DNA of 24,232 bases from Gammaproteobacteria bacterium UBA2168. GTDB lineage: Bacteria > Pseudomonadota > Gammaproteobacteria > Pseudomonadales > Azotimanducaceae. The position numbers and the translations under genes are program-made. The DNA lies in assembly GCA_002327525.1 (NCBI GenBank), contig DCWG01000071.1, forward strand, positions 1,189 to 25,420, given 5' to 3'. This document shows, piece by piece, positions 15,525 to 23,347 of the stretch. A model generated the notes under the pieces. The model saw only the letters and a list, made by a program, of their open reading frames with translations, had not been told where the DNA came from and searched no databases. Positions within the stretch are counted from its first letter, which is position 1, and the number at the start of each line of letters is the position of its first letter.

Positions 15525-16556
15525 ATGGACCGAATCAAGCTGAGTGGGGCGCCGGGTTCACCGTACACGCGCAAAATGTTAGCCCTGCTGCGCTACCGGC
15601 ACATTCCTTACGAGCTGATCATTCGCTCTTTCCGAAACGACTCAAGTGACCTTCCGAAAGCCAAGGTGCAGCTTGCACCGACGTTCTATTTTCCGGATGC
15701 CCACGGCGAACTGGAAGCGGTGGTGGACTCGACACCCATCATCCGCCAGCTGGAAGACATGGCGTTCGGCCGCTCGGTCATACCGTCGGATGCTGCGCTC
15801 GCGTTCATCGACTACCTGCTGGAGGACTACGCCGATGAGTGGCTCACGAAGGCGATGTTTCACTATCGGTGGTACTACGGCGACGACATCCACCGCGCTG
15901 GGGAGATTCTGCCGCGCTGGGGGATGCTGACCGCGCCCGAAGAGCAGATTGCGCCGATGAAGGATTACATTCGCGACAGGCAAATTGGACGCCTTTACGT
16001 GGTGGGCAGTAACGACACCACCGCGCCTGTCATCGAAGACAGCTACAAACGCTTTCTCGATTGTTTCGATGTGCACATAAGAAACGGTCCCTTCGTTCTC
16101 GGCCAGCGGCCATCCGCGAGTGATTTCGCCTTCTTCGGCCAACTCACCCAGCTTACTGCCTTCGATCCGACGCCGATGGCGGAGACCCTGTTGCGCTCGC
16201 CGCAGGTGTTTGCCTGGGTCATGTACATGGAGGACACGACCGGTGTGCCCGACGATGCCAGCTGGTTCGACCGGGATGACCTGCCGGATACGCTGAGGCC
16301 GCTACTGGCGGAAGTGGGTAGAGTCCACGTACCTGCGCTGCTCGCCAACGCCCGGGCCGTGGACGAGGGCGCGGCCGAAGTACGAACGGAAATCGACGGG
16401 CGCACCTGGCTGCAAGAGCCGTTCCCGTATCAAGCCAAGTGCCTGCAGTGGCTTCGTCAGGAATACGTTCGTCTGGACGGTGACGATCGGTCGTTTGTGG
16501 ACCACTTGCTGGACGGGACCGGATGCGAGGCGCTGTTCGTCAAACCCGCTGCCTGA
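15525..16556 (+). CDS. Glutathione S-transferase family protein, extended
   Basis: A 343-residue protein. Residues 1-85 form a thioredoxin-like GST N-terminal domain (GAPGSPYTRKMLALLRYR, then VDSTPIIRQLE at about 66-76, equivalent to the glutathione-binding E/D-S-x-A-I motif). An alpha-helical GST-C-like region contains FVLGQRPSASDFAFFGQL near 188-205. Typical GSTs have 200-230 residues; the extra tail of about 100 residues ends in DDRSFVDHLLDGTGCE. ATG at 15525 is preceded by GGAGGAAG four bases away. It diverges from the decarboxylase pseudogene and converges with the PfkB gene, sharing 17 bases at the 3' end. It may detoxify or isomerise a small molecule; function is not assignable. Confidence 0.85.
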   Translation: MDRIKLSGAPGSPYTRKMLALLRYRHIPYELIIRSFRNDSSDLPKAKVQLAPTFYFPDAHGELEAVVDSTPIIRQLEDMAFGRSVIPSDAALAFIDYLLEDYADEWLTKAMFHYRWYYGDDIHRAGEILPRWGMLTAPEEQIAPMKDYIRDRQIGRLYVVGSNDTTAPVIEDSYKRFLDCFDVHIRNGPFVLGQRPSASDFAFFGQLTQLTAFDPTPMAETLLRSPQVFAWVMYMEDTTGVPDDASWFDRDDLPDTLRPLLAEVGRVHVPALLANARAVDEGAAEVRTEIDGRTWLQEPFPYQAKCLQWLRQEYVRLDGDDRSFVDHLLDGTGCEALFVKPAA

Positions 16557-17418
16557 AGTGACACTGCGCGCCAGTCTCGGCGAGGCAGGCCGCAGCCAGA
16601 TCGATACCCCGGCGCGCGCACCACTCGATGGGATGACCCGCTAGCCAGGCGTGTGCGAACGCGGCGGTGAAGGCATCGCCGCACCCGGTGGGATCGACGC
16701 TCTGCCTCGGTGCAACCGGAATGCGCGCCGAGATTCCCCGCCCCCGCGCGGTCACATCACCCGAACCGTCGGTGATGATGAACGTGCAATTGGCCGTGCC
16801 GCTCGCAGCGGCGGGCATCACGGTCTCCAGCTCTGCCATTTCGGCGCGATTTACAATGATCACGTCTGCCAGTTCCGCCAGCGCCCCGGCGAGATCGGCG
16901 GGAAGATGGGCCGAATACTGTCCAGGGCTCCAGATCATCGGGATGGTGTCGTGACCGCGCAGGGCGTTGGCGGCCGCTTGCACAACGATGCTCTGCTCAG
17001 GGGCGATGATCACCGCCGCGGGTTCATATTGTGAAAGCAATGCGTGCATGCGCCGCGAAACCGCTGCAGGATTCCCGACAGGTCCGGGATAGAAGGCGGT
17101 GAGCTGGCTCTGATCCGGTGCGGTGAAGATGAATCCTCGCGGACAGGTTGCGTCGGGAACGGTGAGCACACCCGCTTCGTTGATGTCCAGATCGCGCAGG
17201 TGTTCACGGTAGCCGTGGTAGTCATCGAGGCCGACCGTAGCTACCGGGATGGGCTCGCTGCCCAGATGGCGCAGGTTATACGCGATGTTGCCGGCGCATC
17301 CGCCAAGGGTCTGGGTGATGCTTTGCAGTTTGATGTTGCGTCGCTCACCTGGCCCGAAATCGTCGTGAGTGGCGAGTAGATCGTATGCAAGAGTACCAAT
17401 TACGAGGATGGGCGACAT
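16540..17418 (-). CDS. PfkB-family carbohydrate/nucleoside kinase
   Basis: A 292-residue ribokinase-fold kinase. It starts with the family strand ILVIGTLAYDLL, has the first PfkB signature GGCAGNIAYNLRHLG at about 39-53 and the second signature DPTGCGDAFTAAF with catalytic Asp248 (anion hole GCGD). Family members phosphorylate sugars or nucleosides such as ribose, fructose 1-phosphate or adenosine; several bacterial adenosine-kinase-like proteins have this length and the FYPGP loop in the middle. The substrate cannot be fixed by inspection. Its ATG at 17418 has no strong ribosome site. The last 17 bases overlap the convergent GST gene. Confidence 0.92.
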   Translation of the reverse strand: MSPILVIGTLAYDLLATHDDFGPGERRNIKLQSITQTLGGCAGNIAYNLRHLGSEPIPVATVGLDDYHGYREHLRDLDINEAGVLTVPDATCPRGFIFTAPDQSQLTAFYPGPVGNPAAVSRRMHALLSQYEPAAVIIAPEQSIVVQAAANALRGHDTIPMIWSPGQYSAHLPADLAGALAELADVIIVNRAEMAELETVMPAAASGTANCTFIITDGSGDVTARGRGISARIPVAPRQSVDPTGCGDAFTAAFAHAWLAGHPIEWCARRGIDLAAACLAETGAQCHFRQRV

Positions 17419-17465
17419 AGGTGCAGGCTATCATGCCGGGTGGCTGCCCGCGCCAGCTCGTGAGG

Positions 17466-17756
17466 TCAGATTTGGCGGTGTTTACGGCCCATCGCTGAGT
17501 CGGCCGTCAGCCAGAGCATTAGTTTTATGCGCTGCCGAAGTGGCAGGTGCGTACCGCGATGCCAGCGTCGGCGCCACGCGGTGGCTGCGGGGTGGCGTTC
17601 CAGGAACCGGGCAAAACGCGAGGAAACGGCCGAGAAGCAGACCACGGCGAAAATCAGGAAGAGAAATCCGGGCAATACCGGAATCAGGAACCCGATCACC
17701 GCCAGCAGCAGGCACACACAGCCGAGAACACCGTACATGGTTCGACGCAGAATCAT
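17466..17756 (-). CDS. DUF454 (YbaN-like) inner membrane protein
   Basis: A 96-residue protein of the DUF454/YbaN family. The N-terminal half is hydrophobic with the family core GFLIPVLPGFLFLI (about 22-35), likely two membrane helices within residues 6-46. This is followed by a basic segment (ARFLERHPAATAWRRRW) and the conserved RIKLMLWL. The role is unknown in the family. An AGGAGG lies five bases before the ATG. It is 47 bases upstream of the PfkB kinase on the same strand and may be co-transcribed with it. The gap in front of it contains a perfect 7-base inverted repeat. Confidence 0.9.
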   Translation of the reverse strand: MILRRTMYGVLGCVCLLLAVIGFLIPVLPGFLFLIFAVVCFSAVSSRFARFLERHPAATAWRRRWHRGTHLPLRQRIKLMLWLTADSAMGRKHRQI

Positions 17757-17775
17757 TTGACCTCCTGGAATTGCG

Positions 17776-17851
17776 ACAACTACGAGAATACTTCAAGCAA
17801 TAGTTGTGCCGGATACTAAGACGTTGATTTCAAAACAAAAAATCGGAAATC
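17776..17851. promoter_or_regulatory. AT-rich divergent control region with inverted repeats
   Basis: Upstream of the DUF454 gene lies the inverted repeat ACAACTA (17776-17782) and TAGTTGT (17801-17807) with 18 bases between. Next to it is an AT-rich stem, GATTTC (about 17827-17832) pairing with GAAATC (about 17846-17851), continuing into CTAAGA/TCTTAG. The composition drops sharply in A/T direction relative to neighbours, as in regulatory DNA. It may hold promoters and an operator for DUF454 (leftward) and the small ORF cluster (rightward). No regulator gene is adjacent, and no -10/-35 pair is certain. Confidence 0.35.
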
Positions 17852-17901
17852 TTAGTCAAGAGGTGGCGGGATTCACTAAATTTTCGCTGCAAACTCCTTA
17901 C

Positions 17902-18165
17902 ATGGAGAGCGATAGCCGATCCCCTGACGCTATTAAGGTATGCGTATTGCTACGAAGCGGTGCCAACATGCATGAACTGGTAGGACACACACTCACCCTC
18001 GATGAGGGACACTATGAGATCGTCGATGTGCGTCACGTCGGCGGCGAACTGGTGATCTACGCCGAATCCGATCTTGATGCGGGCAGGGCGCCGAGATTGG
18101 CCCGCGCGGTGTTCAGATACCCGGATGTCGCCCGCTACGTCGACAGGGAGTCGGCGAACCACTGA
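17902..18165 (+). CDS. Small protein of unknown function
   Basis: An 87-residue frame that I do not recognise. From about residue 12 the sequence has alternating beta-type stretches (VCVLLRSG, HELVGHTLTLDEGHYEIVDVRHVGGELVIYAE) ending in a basic-acidic tail (ARAVFRYPDVARYVD). Codon third positions become G/C-rich only beyond about 17940, so the frame upstream of that, open from GTG 17806, is probably not coding. ATG 17902 is a guess; ATG 17968 is the other good candidate, and neither has a clear ribosome site. The stop TGA is followed three bases later by the next small frame, hinting at an operon. No family match is claimed. Confidence 0.5.
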   Translation: MESDSRSPDAIKVCVLLRSGANMHELVGHTLTLDEGHYEIVDVRHVGGELVIYAESDLDAGRAPRLARAVFRYPDVARYVDRESANH

Positions 18166-18167
18166 TC

Positions 18168-18395
18168 ATGAACGGTCCAGGTGCGGGACTGTTCTGGGAA
18201 GAGTCCGGATGCCGTGAGCCGTCTTCAGACAACGGGATCGGGTGTGGCGGACGGCTATCGGCAAACAAGGAAGAGGTGGTGGTCCAGCCCGTGGGTACTC
18301 TCTACGAAGCCGGCGCCAACTCCATCCAGGTCGCCACGCCCGGGCTCGACGGCGCTGCCGCAGTCGCGGCAGACATTCTGGAGGAATCAGCCTGA
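18168..18395 (+). CDS. Small hypothetical protein
   Basis: A 75-residue frame starting ATG three bases after the previous stop. The first 35 residues look irregular (GLFWEESGCREPSSDNG), while the last 40 read like a folded or bound segment: VVVQPVGTLYEAGANSIQV, then a helix-like GLDGAAAVAADILEE. The internal GTG near 18276 lies behind AAGGAAGAG and may be the true start, giving a peptide of about 40 residues. I do not recognise a family. The stop is six bases before the coiled-coil gene start. Support is codon usage in the second half and the tight spacing; it could be non-coding. Confidence 0.35.
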   Translation: MNGPGAGLFWEESGCREPSSDNGIGCGGRLSANKEEVVVQPVGTLYEAGANSIQVATPGLDGAAAVAADILEESA

Positions 18396-18400
18396 AAGAC

Positions 18401-18610
18401 ATGAACGCGAGCCAATTCGTGCGTCAGCACAATGAGCGTCTCGCGGCCGCAAACCGGCGCTTTCGACAGGAACTGGACGCGCAGCAGCGTGTGTACCTGG
18501 AACAGATCAACGCGTGCCGGGAGGAGGTCCGTAAGCTGAAAGTCGAGTTGCGCCAGGAGCGAGATCGCAGCCGACAGTTGCGGGCCCTGCATCGGGGTGA
18601 GCGTCCCTGA
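18401..18610 (+). CDS. Small charged coiled-coil protein
   Basis: A 69-residue protein predicted to be one long helix. Arg, Glu and Gln dominate, and hydrophobic positions recur at heptad spacing from about residue 14 to 62 (RFRQELDAQQRVYLEQI, EEVRKLKVELRQERDRSRQLR). One Cys sits at about residue 40. No transmembrane segment or signal. ATG 18401 follows GAAAG at short distance; a GGAGG lies further upstream at the end of the preceding frame. It is the last of three tiny genes and faces the convergent membrane protein gene 13 bases away. A structural or adaptor role is possible; no known family is claimed. Confidence 0.55.
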   Translation: MNASQFVRQHNERLAAANRRFRQELDAQQRVYLEQINACREEVRKLKVELRQERDRSRQLRALHRGERP

Positions 18611-18623
18611 TGCGACGTTTGTA

Positions 18624-19043
18624 TCAGGCAATGCGTCCGAGACTGCCAAGGATCGCGATCGACACGAGCATGATAAACATCACCGCGAACGCCACCAGCA
18701 GCGCTACGCCCAGAGCGAAGAAGCTGCTGTGCATGGGAGCGCCGCGTTCGATGTGATAGCGAATTGCATCTCCCTGGAGGGTATTTGTGAGAAACCAGGC
18801 AGCCAGGCCTTGTACTAGTGGAGCAATCACGATGAACCACCGGATGGGCAGCACGGCCACGCCTATGGCACTCAAAACGAAAGCCGCCAGAGCTCCCCAG
18901 GCTGCCTTTCTGGCAAGCGTCGGTGAGCCGAGCGCGATGTAGTTCAGCACGATCAGCACGCAGGCAGAACCCAGCGACACCAACACCGCTGATACGACGA
19001 TACCTGTCACTGAATAGAGCGCCGCCGGACGATTTTCACTCAT
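18624..19043 (-). CDS. Four-helix integral membrane protein of unknown function
   Basis: A 139-residue hydrophobic protein with four probable membrane helices (about residues 9-34, 48-66, 68-86 and 108-131) and a short hydrophilic loop (DAIRYHIERGAPMHSS) between the third and fourth. I do not recognise a family. The N-terminus MSENRPAALYS is likely cytoplasmic. No strong ribosome site precedes the ATG. It is divergent from the FrnE-like gene and convergent with the coiled-coil gene. Nothing in the sequence points to a transported substrate. Confidence 0.75.
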   Translation of the reverse strand: MSENRPAALYSVTGIVVSAVLVSLGSACVLIVLNYIALGSPTLARKAAWGALAAFVLSAIGVAVLPIRWFIVIAPLVQGLAAWFLTNTLQGDAIRYHIERGAPMHSSFFALGVALLVAFAVMFIMLVSIAILGSLGRIA

Positions 19044-19106
19044 GAGGTAGCCTGTGTTCCTGCTGATTGACGGTGGTGACTTCCAGTACGCTCACGCACG
19101 CCTCCT

Positions 19107-19135
19107 TCGCTGGCCCAGATAGATTTACCTATAAT
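19107..19135 (+). promoter_or_regulatory. Probable sigma70 promoter for the FrnE-like gene
   Basis: A perfect -10 hexamer TATAAT occurs at 19130-19135. Seventeen bases upstream the -35 position reads TCGCTG (19107-19112), a poor match. Transcription would begin near 19142, about 60 bases before the ATG at 19201, leaving room for the GAGG ribosome site at 19194-19197. The strength of the -10 supports the call; the -35 does not. Confidence 0.5.
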
Positions 19136-19200
19136 GTGCCACAATTGGACCGCGAACATGCAACGAGGTCTCCGCGGGAACCAGGATAGAAGTGAGGCCC

Positions 19201-19848
19201 ATGCAGATAGACATATACTCCGACGTGGTTTGCCCCTGGTGTTACATCGGCAAGAAGCGTCTCGATCAGGTGCTGGCCGGACCGGTAGGGGAGGGCGTGA
19301 CTCTCACCTGGCGGCCATACCAGTTGTACCCCAACATGCCGATCGAAGGCATGAATCGCACTGAGTTTCTCACCGCGCGCTACGGTGATCGTGCCGATCG
19401 CTCGCGTATTCCGGAACGGATCCGCACGGAGGCCGAGGACGTGGGGTTGAATTTCGATTTTGCCGCCATTGAGCGCATGCCCAACACCTTCCAAGCACAT
19501 CGACTGCTCGACTACGCCCACGCGGCCGGTTCCGCCGAGATTCAACACGAGCTGTCGGAGGTTTTATTTCGCTTTCACTTCGAGGAAGGGCGCGACGTGG
19601 GGGATGTTGCGACGTTGGCCGAGGCGGCAGCACAGGCAGGCCTGGATGGCGGAAAGGCGTTCGCATACTTGACCAGCCGGGAGGGAGTACGGAACGTGCG
19701 TGCGCATCTGAGCGCCGCGAGCGAAGCCGGAATCTCGGGCGTGCCCTGTTACCTGCTCGCTGGCAAGTTCACGCTGCCGGGGGCGCAACTGCCGGAAGTG
19801 ATGGAGCAGTTCATAGGTCGTGCGAAGGAACGCTTGACGAACGAGTGA
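19201..19848 (+). CDS. FrnE-like DsbA-fold oxidoreductase
   Basis: A 215-residue protein of the FrnE/2-hydroxychromene-2-carboxylate isomerase-related branch of the DsbA family. The N-terminal strand MQIDIYSDVVCPWCYIGKKRL contains the CPWC active site (Cys11, Cys14), followed by a long helical insertion (about 55-150) and the cis-Pro region GVPCYLLAGKFTLPGAQ at 180-196. There is no signal peptide, so it acts in the cytosol, where relatives are disulfide isomerase-like redox proteins. ATG at 19201 is preferred over GTG 19192 because the first strand begins at once and GAGG lies three bases before it. It converges with the DUF1501 gene, five bases apart. Confidence 0.92.
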   Translation: MQIDIYSDVVCPWCYIGKKRLDQVLAGPVGEGVTLTWRPYQLYPNMPIEGMNRTEFLTARYGDRADRSRIPERIRTEAEDVGLNFDFAAIERMPNTFQAHRLLDYAHAAGSAEIQHELSEVLFRFHFEEGRDVGDVATLAEAAAQAGLDGGKAFAYLTSREGVRNVRAHLSAASEAGISGVPCYLLAGKFTLPGAQLPEVMEQFIGRAKERLTNE

Positions 19849-19853
19849 TTCGG

Positions 19854-21053
19854 TCAACCCGCGATGATGGGCAGCGTTTCGAATGCGCCATTGAGCACCC
19901 GCTTTGAGGCGCCGGGCGCGATCCACTGATCTATGGCGGTTGCGTACACGCGCCTGAAATCAGTCGTGTATGCCAGATTGTCGCCGGTATCCAGTGCGGA
20001 TAGCGATGGGATTTTTCCGTAGTGCCCGCCGCGCACGGGCCGCCCGGCCATGAACATGGGGCCAGCCGCGCCGTGATCGGTCCCAAGGCTCGTATTCTCC
20101 GGTACGCGCCGCCCGAATTCGGAAAACGCCATCATCACTACACGGTCAGCCGCACCCATGTGCTCGATGTCCATGAGAAAGGCGCTGATGGCATCCGCAG
20201 CGTATGTCAGCAGCCGTCTGTGCAATGCCGGCTGCTGCACGTGAGTGTCGAAGGCGTTGTTGCGAAACGAGACATAGTAGATGCGTGTGGGCAGATCCGC
20301 GGCGATACAGGCAGCAACTTTGTCGAGATCCAGTGGTGCGATGCCGTAGTCGACATTGGTGCGGTAACGGGACCAGGCGGCGCGTATCAACCCGGAGGCT
20401 TCGTGCGCGGCGGTGGCCACGGATCGCAGATAGTCGGCGGCGGGGTTGTGGGGAATGGGTGTCGATGGAGCCTGGAGCATCTCGTTGGTCGCAGCGAATG
20501 CATTGCGTTTGAATCGAGCTGGGTCGTCGAACACGACCGGATTGTGTCGGCGTGAGTTCACCGCCAGAGACTGGCTGGCGCCAATATTGATGAGCGCGTT
20601 TGGGCTGGGCACCGGCAGTGCGGTATCCGCAAGTCGGCCGACCCAGCCGAACTCGTCGCCGCTGTTGGGAGCGGCCGTGTGCCAGTAAGCCATCGAAGTG
20701 AAGTGCGAGAATGACGGGTTTGCGTATCCACAACCGTGCACGATGGCGAGATCGCCCTGCTGCCAGAGACGTTGTAACCCAGCGAGCCCCGGGTTGAATC
20801 CGAAGTGATCATCGATACGCAACACCTCTTGCGGCCGGATGGCGAGGTTGGGGCGTAGCCGGTAGTAGGTGTCGTCCGAATACGGCACCACTGTGTTGAG
20901 CCCGTCATTGCCGCCGGAGAGTTCCACGATGACCAGGATACGGCTCTTTGGATCTTCGTTTGCGGCCAGCGCGCGTGAGGACCAGCCGATTGGCAGCGTG
21001 AATCCTGCCTGTATCAATCGACGGCGGCTCAGCGTATTAGAGGCGGGCGTCAT
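19854..21053 (-). CDS. DUF1501 family exported protein
   Basis: A 399-residue member of the DUF1501 family, which is related to the sulfatase/alkaline phosphatase fold. The N-terminus carries a twin-arginine motif (SRRRLIQAGF, residues 9-18) and a cleavage site near ALA-AN (residues 29-32), so it is probably exported folded by Tat. Family hallmarks visible are ELSGGNDGLNTVVPY (about 44-58), GYANPSFSHFTSMAYWHT, MAFSEFGRRVPEN and TDHGAAGPMFMAG. The biochemical function is unknown; metal binding is likely by analogy. It begins four bases after the DUF1800 stop and is clearly its operon partner, the arrangement seen widely for these families. Confidence 0.93.
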   Translation of the reverse strand: MTPASNTLSRRRLIQAGFTLPIGWSSRALAANEDPKSRILVIVELSGGNDGLNTVVPYSDDTYYRLRPNLAIRPQEVLRIDDHFGFNPGLAGLQRLWQQGDLAIVHGCGYANPSFSHFTSMAYWHTAAPNSGDEFGWVGRLADTALPVPSPNALINIGASQSLAVNSRRHNPVVFDDPARFKRNAFAATNEMLQAPSTPIPHNPAADYLRSVATAAHEASGLIRAAWSRYRTNVDYGIAPLDLDKVAACIAADLPTRIYYVSFRNNAFDTHVQQPALHRRLLTYAADAISAFLMDIEHMGAADRVVMMAFSEFGRRVPENTSLGTDHGAAGPMFMAGRPVRGGHYGKIPSLSALDTGDNLAYTTDFRRVYATAIDQWIAPGASKRVLNGAFETLPIIAG

Positions 21054-21057
21054 GGTC

Positions 21058-22896
21058 TCATCCCAGCTGATATTCGGGAAGACTGAGCAGCAGGTGCAGC
21101 AGGACGCGCAAGGAATCCTCCATGTAGGAAGAGGCGGCCGCGATGTCCGCGGTGCCGAGTTCTTCGCTCAGAAACTCGGCGAGCCCCACGCGTGTGCGCA
21201 CATCGAGCTCGACCGAGAGAAAACGTCTGGCCAGATAGTCGACCGCCTCCTGGCAGGTACCTAGTTTTTCCCGTGTGATCATTTCACTGAGATTGATGCG
21301 GGCAGAGTCTCTGACGATGGGCTTTACCCGCTCGATTGCCATCTGCCACCCGCGGTAGCTGCCATAGCGTGTATTGAACGCCTCGTCGCGATCGGCCATG
21401 GCGTTGGACATGGCCATGCGATCAGCATCGATTGCATCGTTGGCCGGGCGCGTGGCGCTGGTCATGTCTGCACCGCCGCGTATGCGGCGGTGCACCGCCA
21501 GGATCTGTTCGCCTCCTGCGTAACTCGGATAGCGATCGAGCGGTATGAAGGAGATATCGGGAAACATGAGATCCAGAATGAAATTACCGCGTTCGAAGAA
21601 GAGCCCGGGCGTGATCCAGGCCCGTCCCTCGGACCATCCGGCAACGGTGGGTGGATGCATGAGGCGTTGCCCGAGGGTGCCTGTGACGACGTTGAAGTCC
21701 GGCACGCCCGGCGCGGACGTGAGCCCCAGTTTTCGATAGGTGGAGACCACCAGTTCCACCGGGCTCTTGATGTGGGTGGCGACACTCGCGCACGAGTAGA
21801 AGTCTCGCGATAAAAACAGCGTTTGCAGATAGGCGGAGATGTCGTAGCCACTGCCGCGCAGGATGTCGCCCAGAGCGCGTGTGAGTGCCGGACTGACTGA
21901 TTGCCGTACGAAGAACTGATAGAGGCGCGTGGCGAGGAACTCCGCGGCGGCATCCTGGCGCAGGATGATGTCGATGACGTCCTCTCCTGAGAATCGTCCC
22001 CGCTCGCCCAGAAATTCCTTCATGCCATCGTCGTGCTGCGAGGGGTTGAAAGCGAAATCCAGGTTGTCGAAGTTCCATCCGGTGAATGCGCGTGCCGCCT
22101 CTCGAATGTCGCGTTCCGAGTACTGACCAACGCCAAGCGTGAACAGTTCCATGATCTCTCGCGCGAAATTCTCATTGGGCGCGCCTTTGACGTTCACGCC
22201 GGCATCGAGGAATGCGAGCATGGCCGGATCCTTTGCCACCGCCAGCAGCAGTGCGTGGAAATCGCCGAGCCCCTGCTCCCGGAAGATCTTCAACTGCTTC
22301 AGCATCTTCCGGTAGTCCCGAACCTTGTCTTCATTGGTGGCGAAGTGACCGTGCCAGAACAGCGCCAGCTTCTCTTGCAGTGGGTAGTTGCTCGCTACCA
22401 TGCGCTGGGCCCACCAATAGGCGACCCGGTTCGTTTCCAGGCGGCTGGCGCGCAACCAATAAAAGAAGCGATTGACCACTGGCTGTACAGGGCGATTGCC
22501 GGCGGGTTTGACCGAAACACCCAGCGCCGCACCGCTTGCCATTGCGCGCTGTGTCGTTGCCGGGCGCGAGGGCGGAAAGTCGAGCAGGCCTTCGTCCCAT
22601 ACACCCGAGTGTTCGAATGCTGGCAGGTGCTGATCGGGCAGGCCGGCGGCGTACACCATGCGCCGGACCGCATGCTCGGGACCGAGTCTGGTGATTTCAC
22701 CTATCTCTTCCGGTGTCCCCCCGAATCCAGCCCGATCGAGCAGGTGGCGTGCTTCGCGCTCATTCCAATGTTCTGCTCGTATCGCTCGGAGGTCGCCGGT
22801 CCAGTCGCCATTTGCTTCGGCGTACGCGCACGCGACGACCGCGGCGATCAAAGTGAACATACGCGAGACTTGAATCAGGCCGCTCACGTGTGACAT
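21058..22896 (-). CDS. DUF1800 family exported protein
   Basis: A 612-residue member of the DUF1800 family. Hallmark stretches are HLLDRAGFGGTPEEI near 55-69, PNENFAREIMELFTLGVGQY in the middle, AFTGW, KSPVELVVSTYRKLGL, and HPPTVAGWSEGRAWITP. A Sec-type signal is likely (basic start, then MFTLIAAVVACAYA at about 13-26). ATG 22896 is chosen: GAGAG lies eight bases upstream, and starting at 22860 would remove the n-region and has no ribosome site. The frame stays open to 23136 but would run into the divergent MazG-like gene. Function is unknown; these proteins accompany DUF1501 proteins and are thought to act in the periplasm or on the cell surface. Confidence 0.92.
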   Translation of the reverse strand: MSHVSGLIQVSRMFTLIAAVVACAYAEANGDWTGDLRAIRAEHWNEREARHLLDRAGFGGTPEEIGEITRLGPEHAVRRMVYAAGLPDQHLPAFEHSGVWDEGLLDFPPSRPATTQRAMASGAALGVSVKPAGNRPVQPVVNRFFYWLRASRLETNRVAYWWAQRMVASNYPLQEKLALFWHGHFATNEDKVRDYRKMLKQLKIFREQGLGDFHALLLAVAKDPAMLAFLDAGVNVKGAPNENFAREIMELFTLGVGQYSERDIREAARAFTGWNFDNLDFAFNPSQHDDGMKEFLGERGRFSGEDVIDIILRQDAAAEFLATRLYQFFVRQSVSPALTRALGDILRGSGYDISAYLQTLFLSRDFYSCASVATHIKSPVELVVSTYRKLGLTSAPGVPDFNVVTGTLGQRLMHPPTVAGWSEGRAWITPGLFFERGNFILDLMFPDISFIPLDRYPSYAGGEQILAVHRRIRGGADMTSATRPANDAIDADRMAMSNAMADRDEAFNTRYGSYRGWQMAIERVKPIVRDSARINLSEMITREKLGTCQEAVDYLARRFLSVELDVRTRVGLAEFLSEELGTADIAAASSYMEDSLRVLLHLLLSLPEYQLG

Positions 22897-22934
22897 GTCG
22901 TCGACTCTCTCCTGCGTCTGATTTTCTGCGTCGG

Positions 22935-22946
22935 GCGAGTATAGCA
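22935..22946 (-). promoter_or_regulatory. Extended -10 promoter candidate for DUF1800-DUF1501
   Basis: Read on the minus strand the segment is TGCTATACT, matching an extended -10 (TGnTATAAT-like). The initiation site would fall near 22930, about 34 bases before the chosen DUF1800 start at 22896, leaving space for the AGGAGAG-type ribosome site. No good -35 is visible, which extended -10 promoters can lack. Confidence 0.4.
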
Positions 22947-22957
22947 GTACGTGTGGA

Positions 22958-23236
22958 TTGGTCTCGTTCATTACCGCCCGGAAGTCTCTGATCCGGGGCT
23001 TCGCCGACCAGAGCGCGGTGTTGAGGTGTCTGCTTCTCGGCGAGGAAGTCGGAGAGCTCTTCAAGGCGGTTCGAACGCGGGAGAGGCTGAAGGTGGATGT
23101 GCCTGGCAGTAATATAGGGTCCGAGCTGGCGGACATTCTGATTTACCTGTGCGCGATTGCGAATCGATACGACATCGACCTGGAGGCCGCATTTCGAACC
23201 AAAGAAGACATGAACAAGACGCGTGGATGGAGTTAG
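22958..23236 (+). CDS. Short MazG-like nucleotide pyrophosphohydrolase domain protein
   Basis: A 92-residue all-helical protein. The metal-binding EExxE motif appears as LLLGEEVGELFKAV (about 25-38) and the second motif as SELADILIYLCAIANRY (about 55-71, E..D). This is the single-domain MazG/dUTPase-like arrangement that hydrolyses nucleoside triphosphates to monophosphates. TTG 22958 is the only reasonable start; no strong ribosome site is visible and the N-terminus (FITARKSLIRGF) lacks the usual first helix of longer members. It is divergent from the DUF1800 operon with about 60 bases between. Role could be house-cleaning or stress-related; the substrate is unknown. Confidence 0.7.
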   Translation: MVSFITARKSLIRGFADQSAVLRCLLLGEEVGELFKAVRTRERLKVDVPGSNIGSELADILIYLCAIANRYDIDLEAAFRTKEDMNKTRGWS

Positions 23237-23347
23237 CATAGTATTTTCCCCCTGAAAGCCGAAGGAAAACGAGCCGGCCGGGAGAATCGGAGCCATGATT
23301 TACCTCTTCAAGGTCAGATCCCAGAGAACAAACGAAGGCAGTCTGGT

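Noticed and set aside
22033..22893. 286-codon plus-strand frame opposite DUF1800
   Set aside because: The DUF1800 motifs on the minus strand are unambiguous, and this frame lacks any family pattern.
22897..23136. 80-codon upstream extension of DUF1800
   Set aside because: It would overlap the MazG-like gene and move the signal peptide away from the N-terminus.
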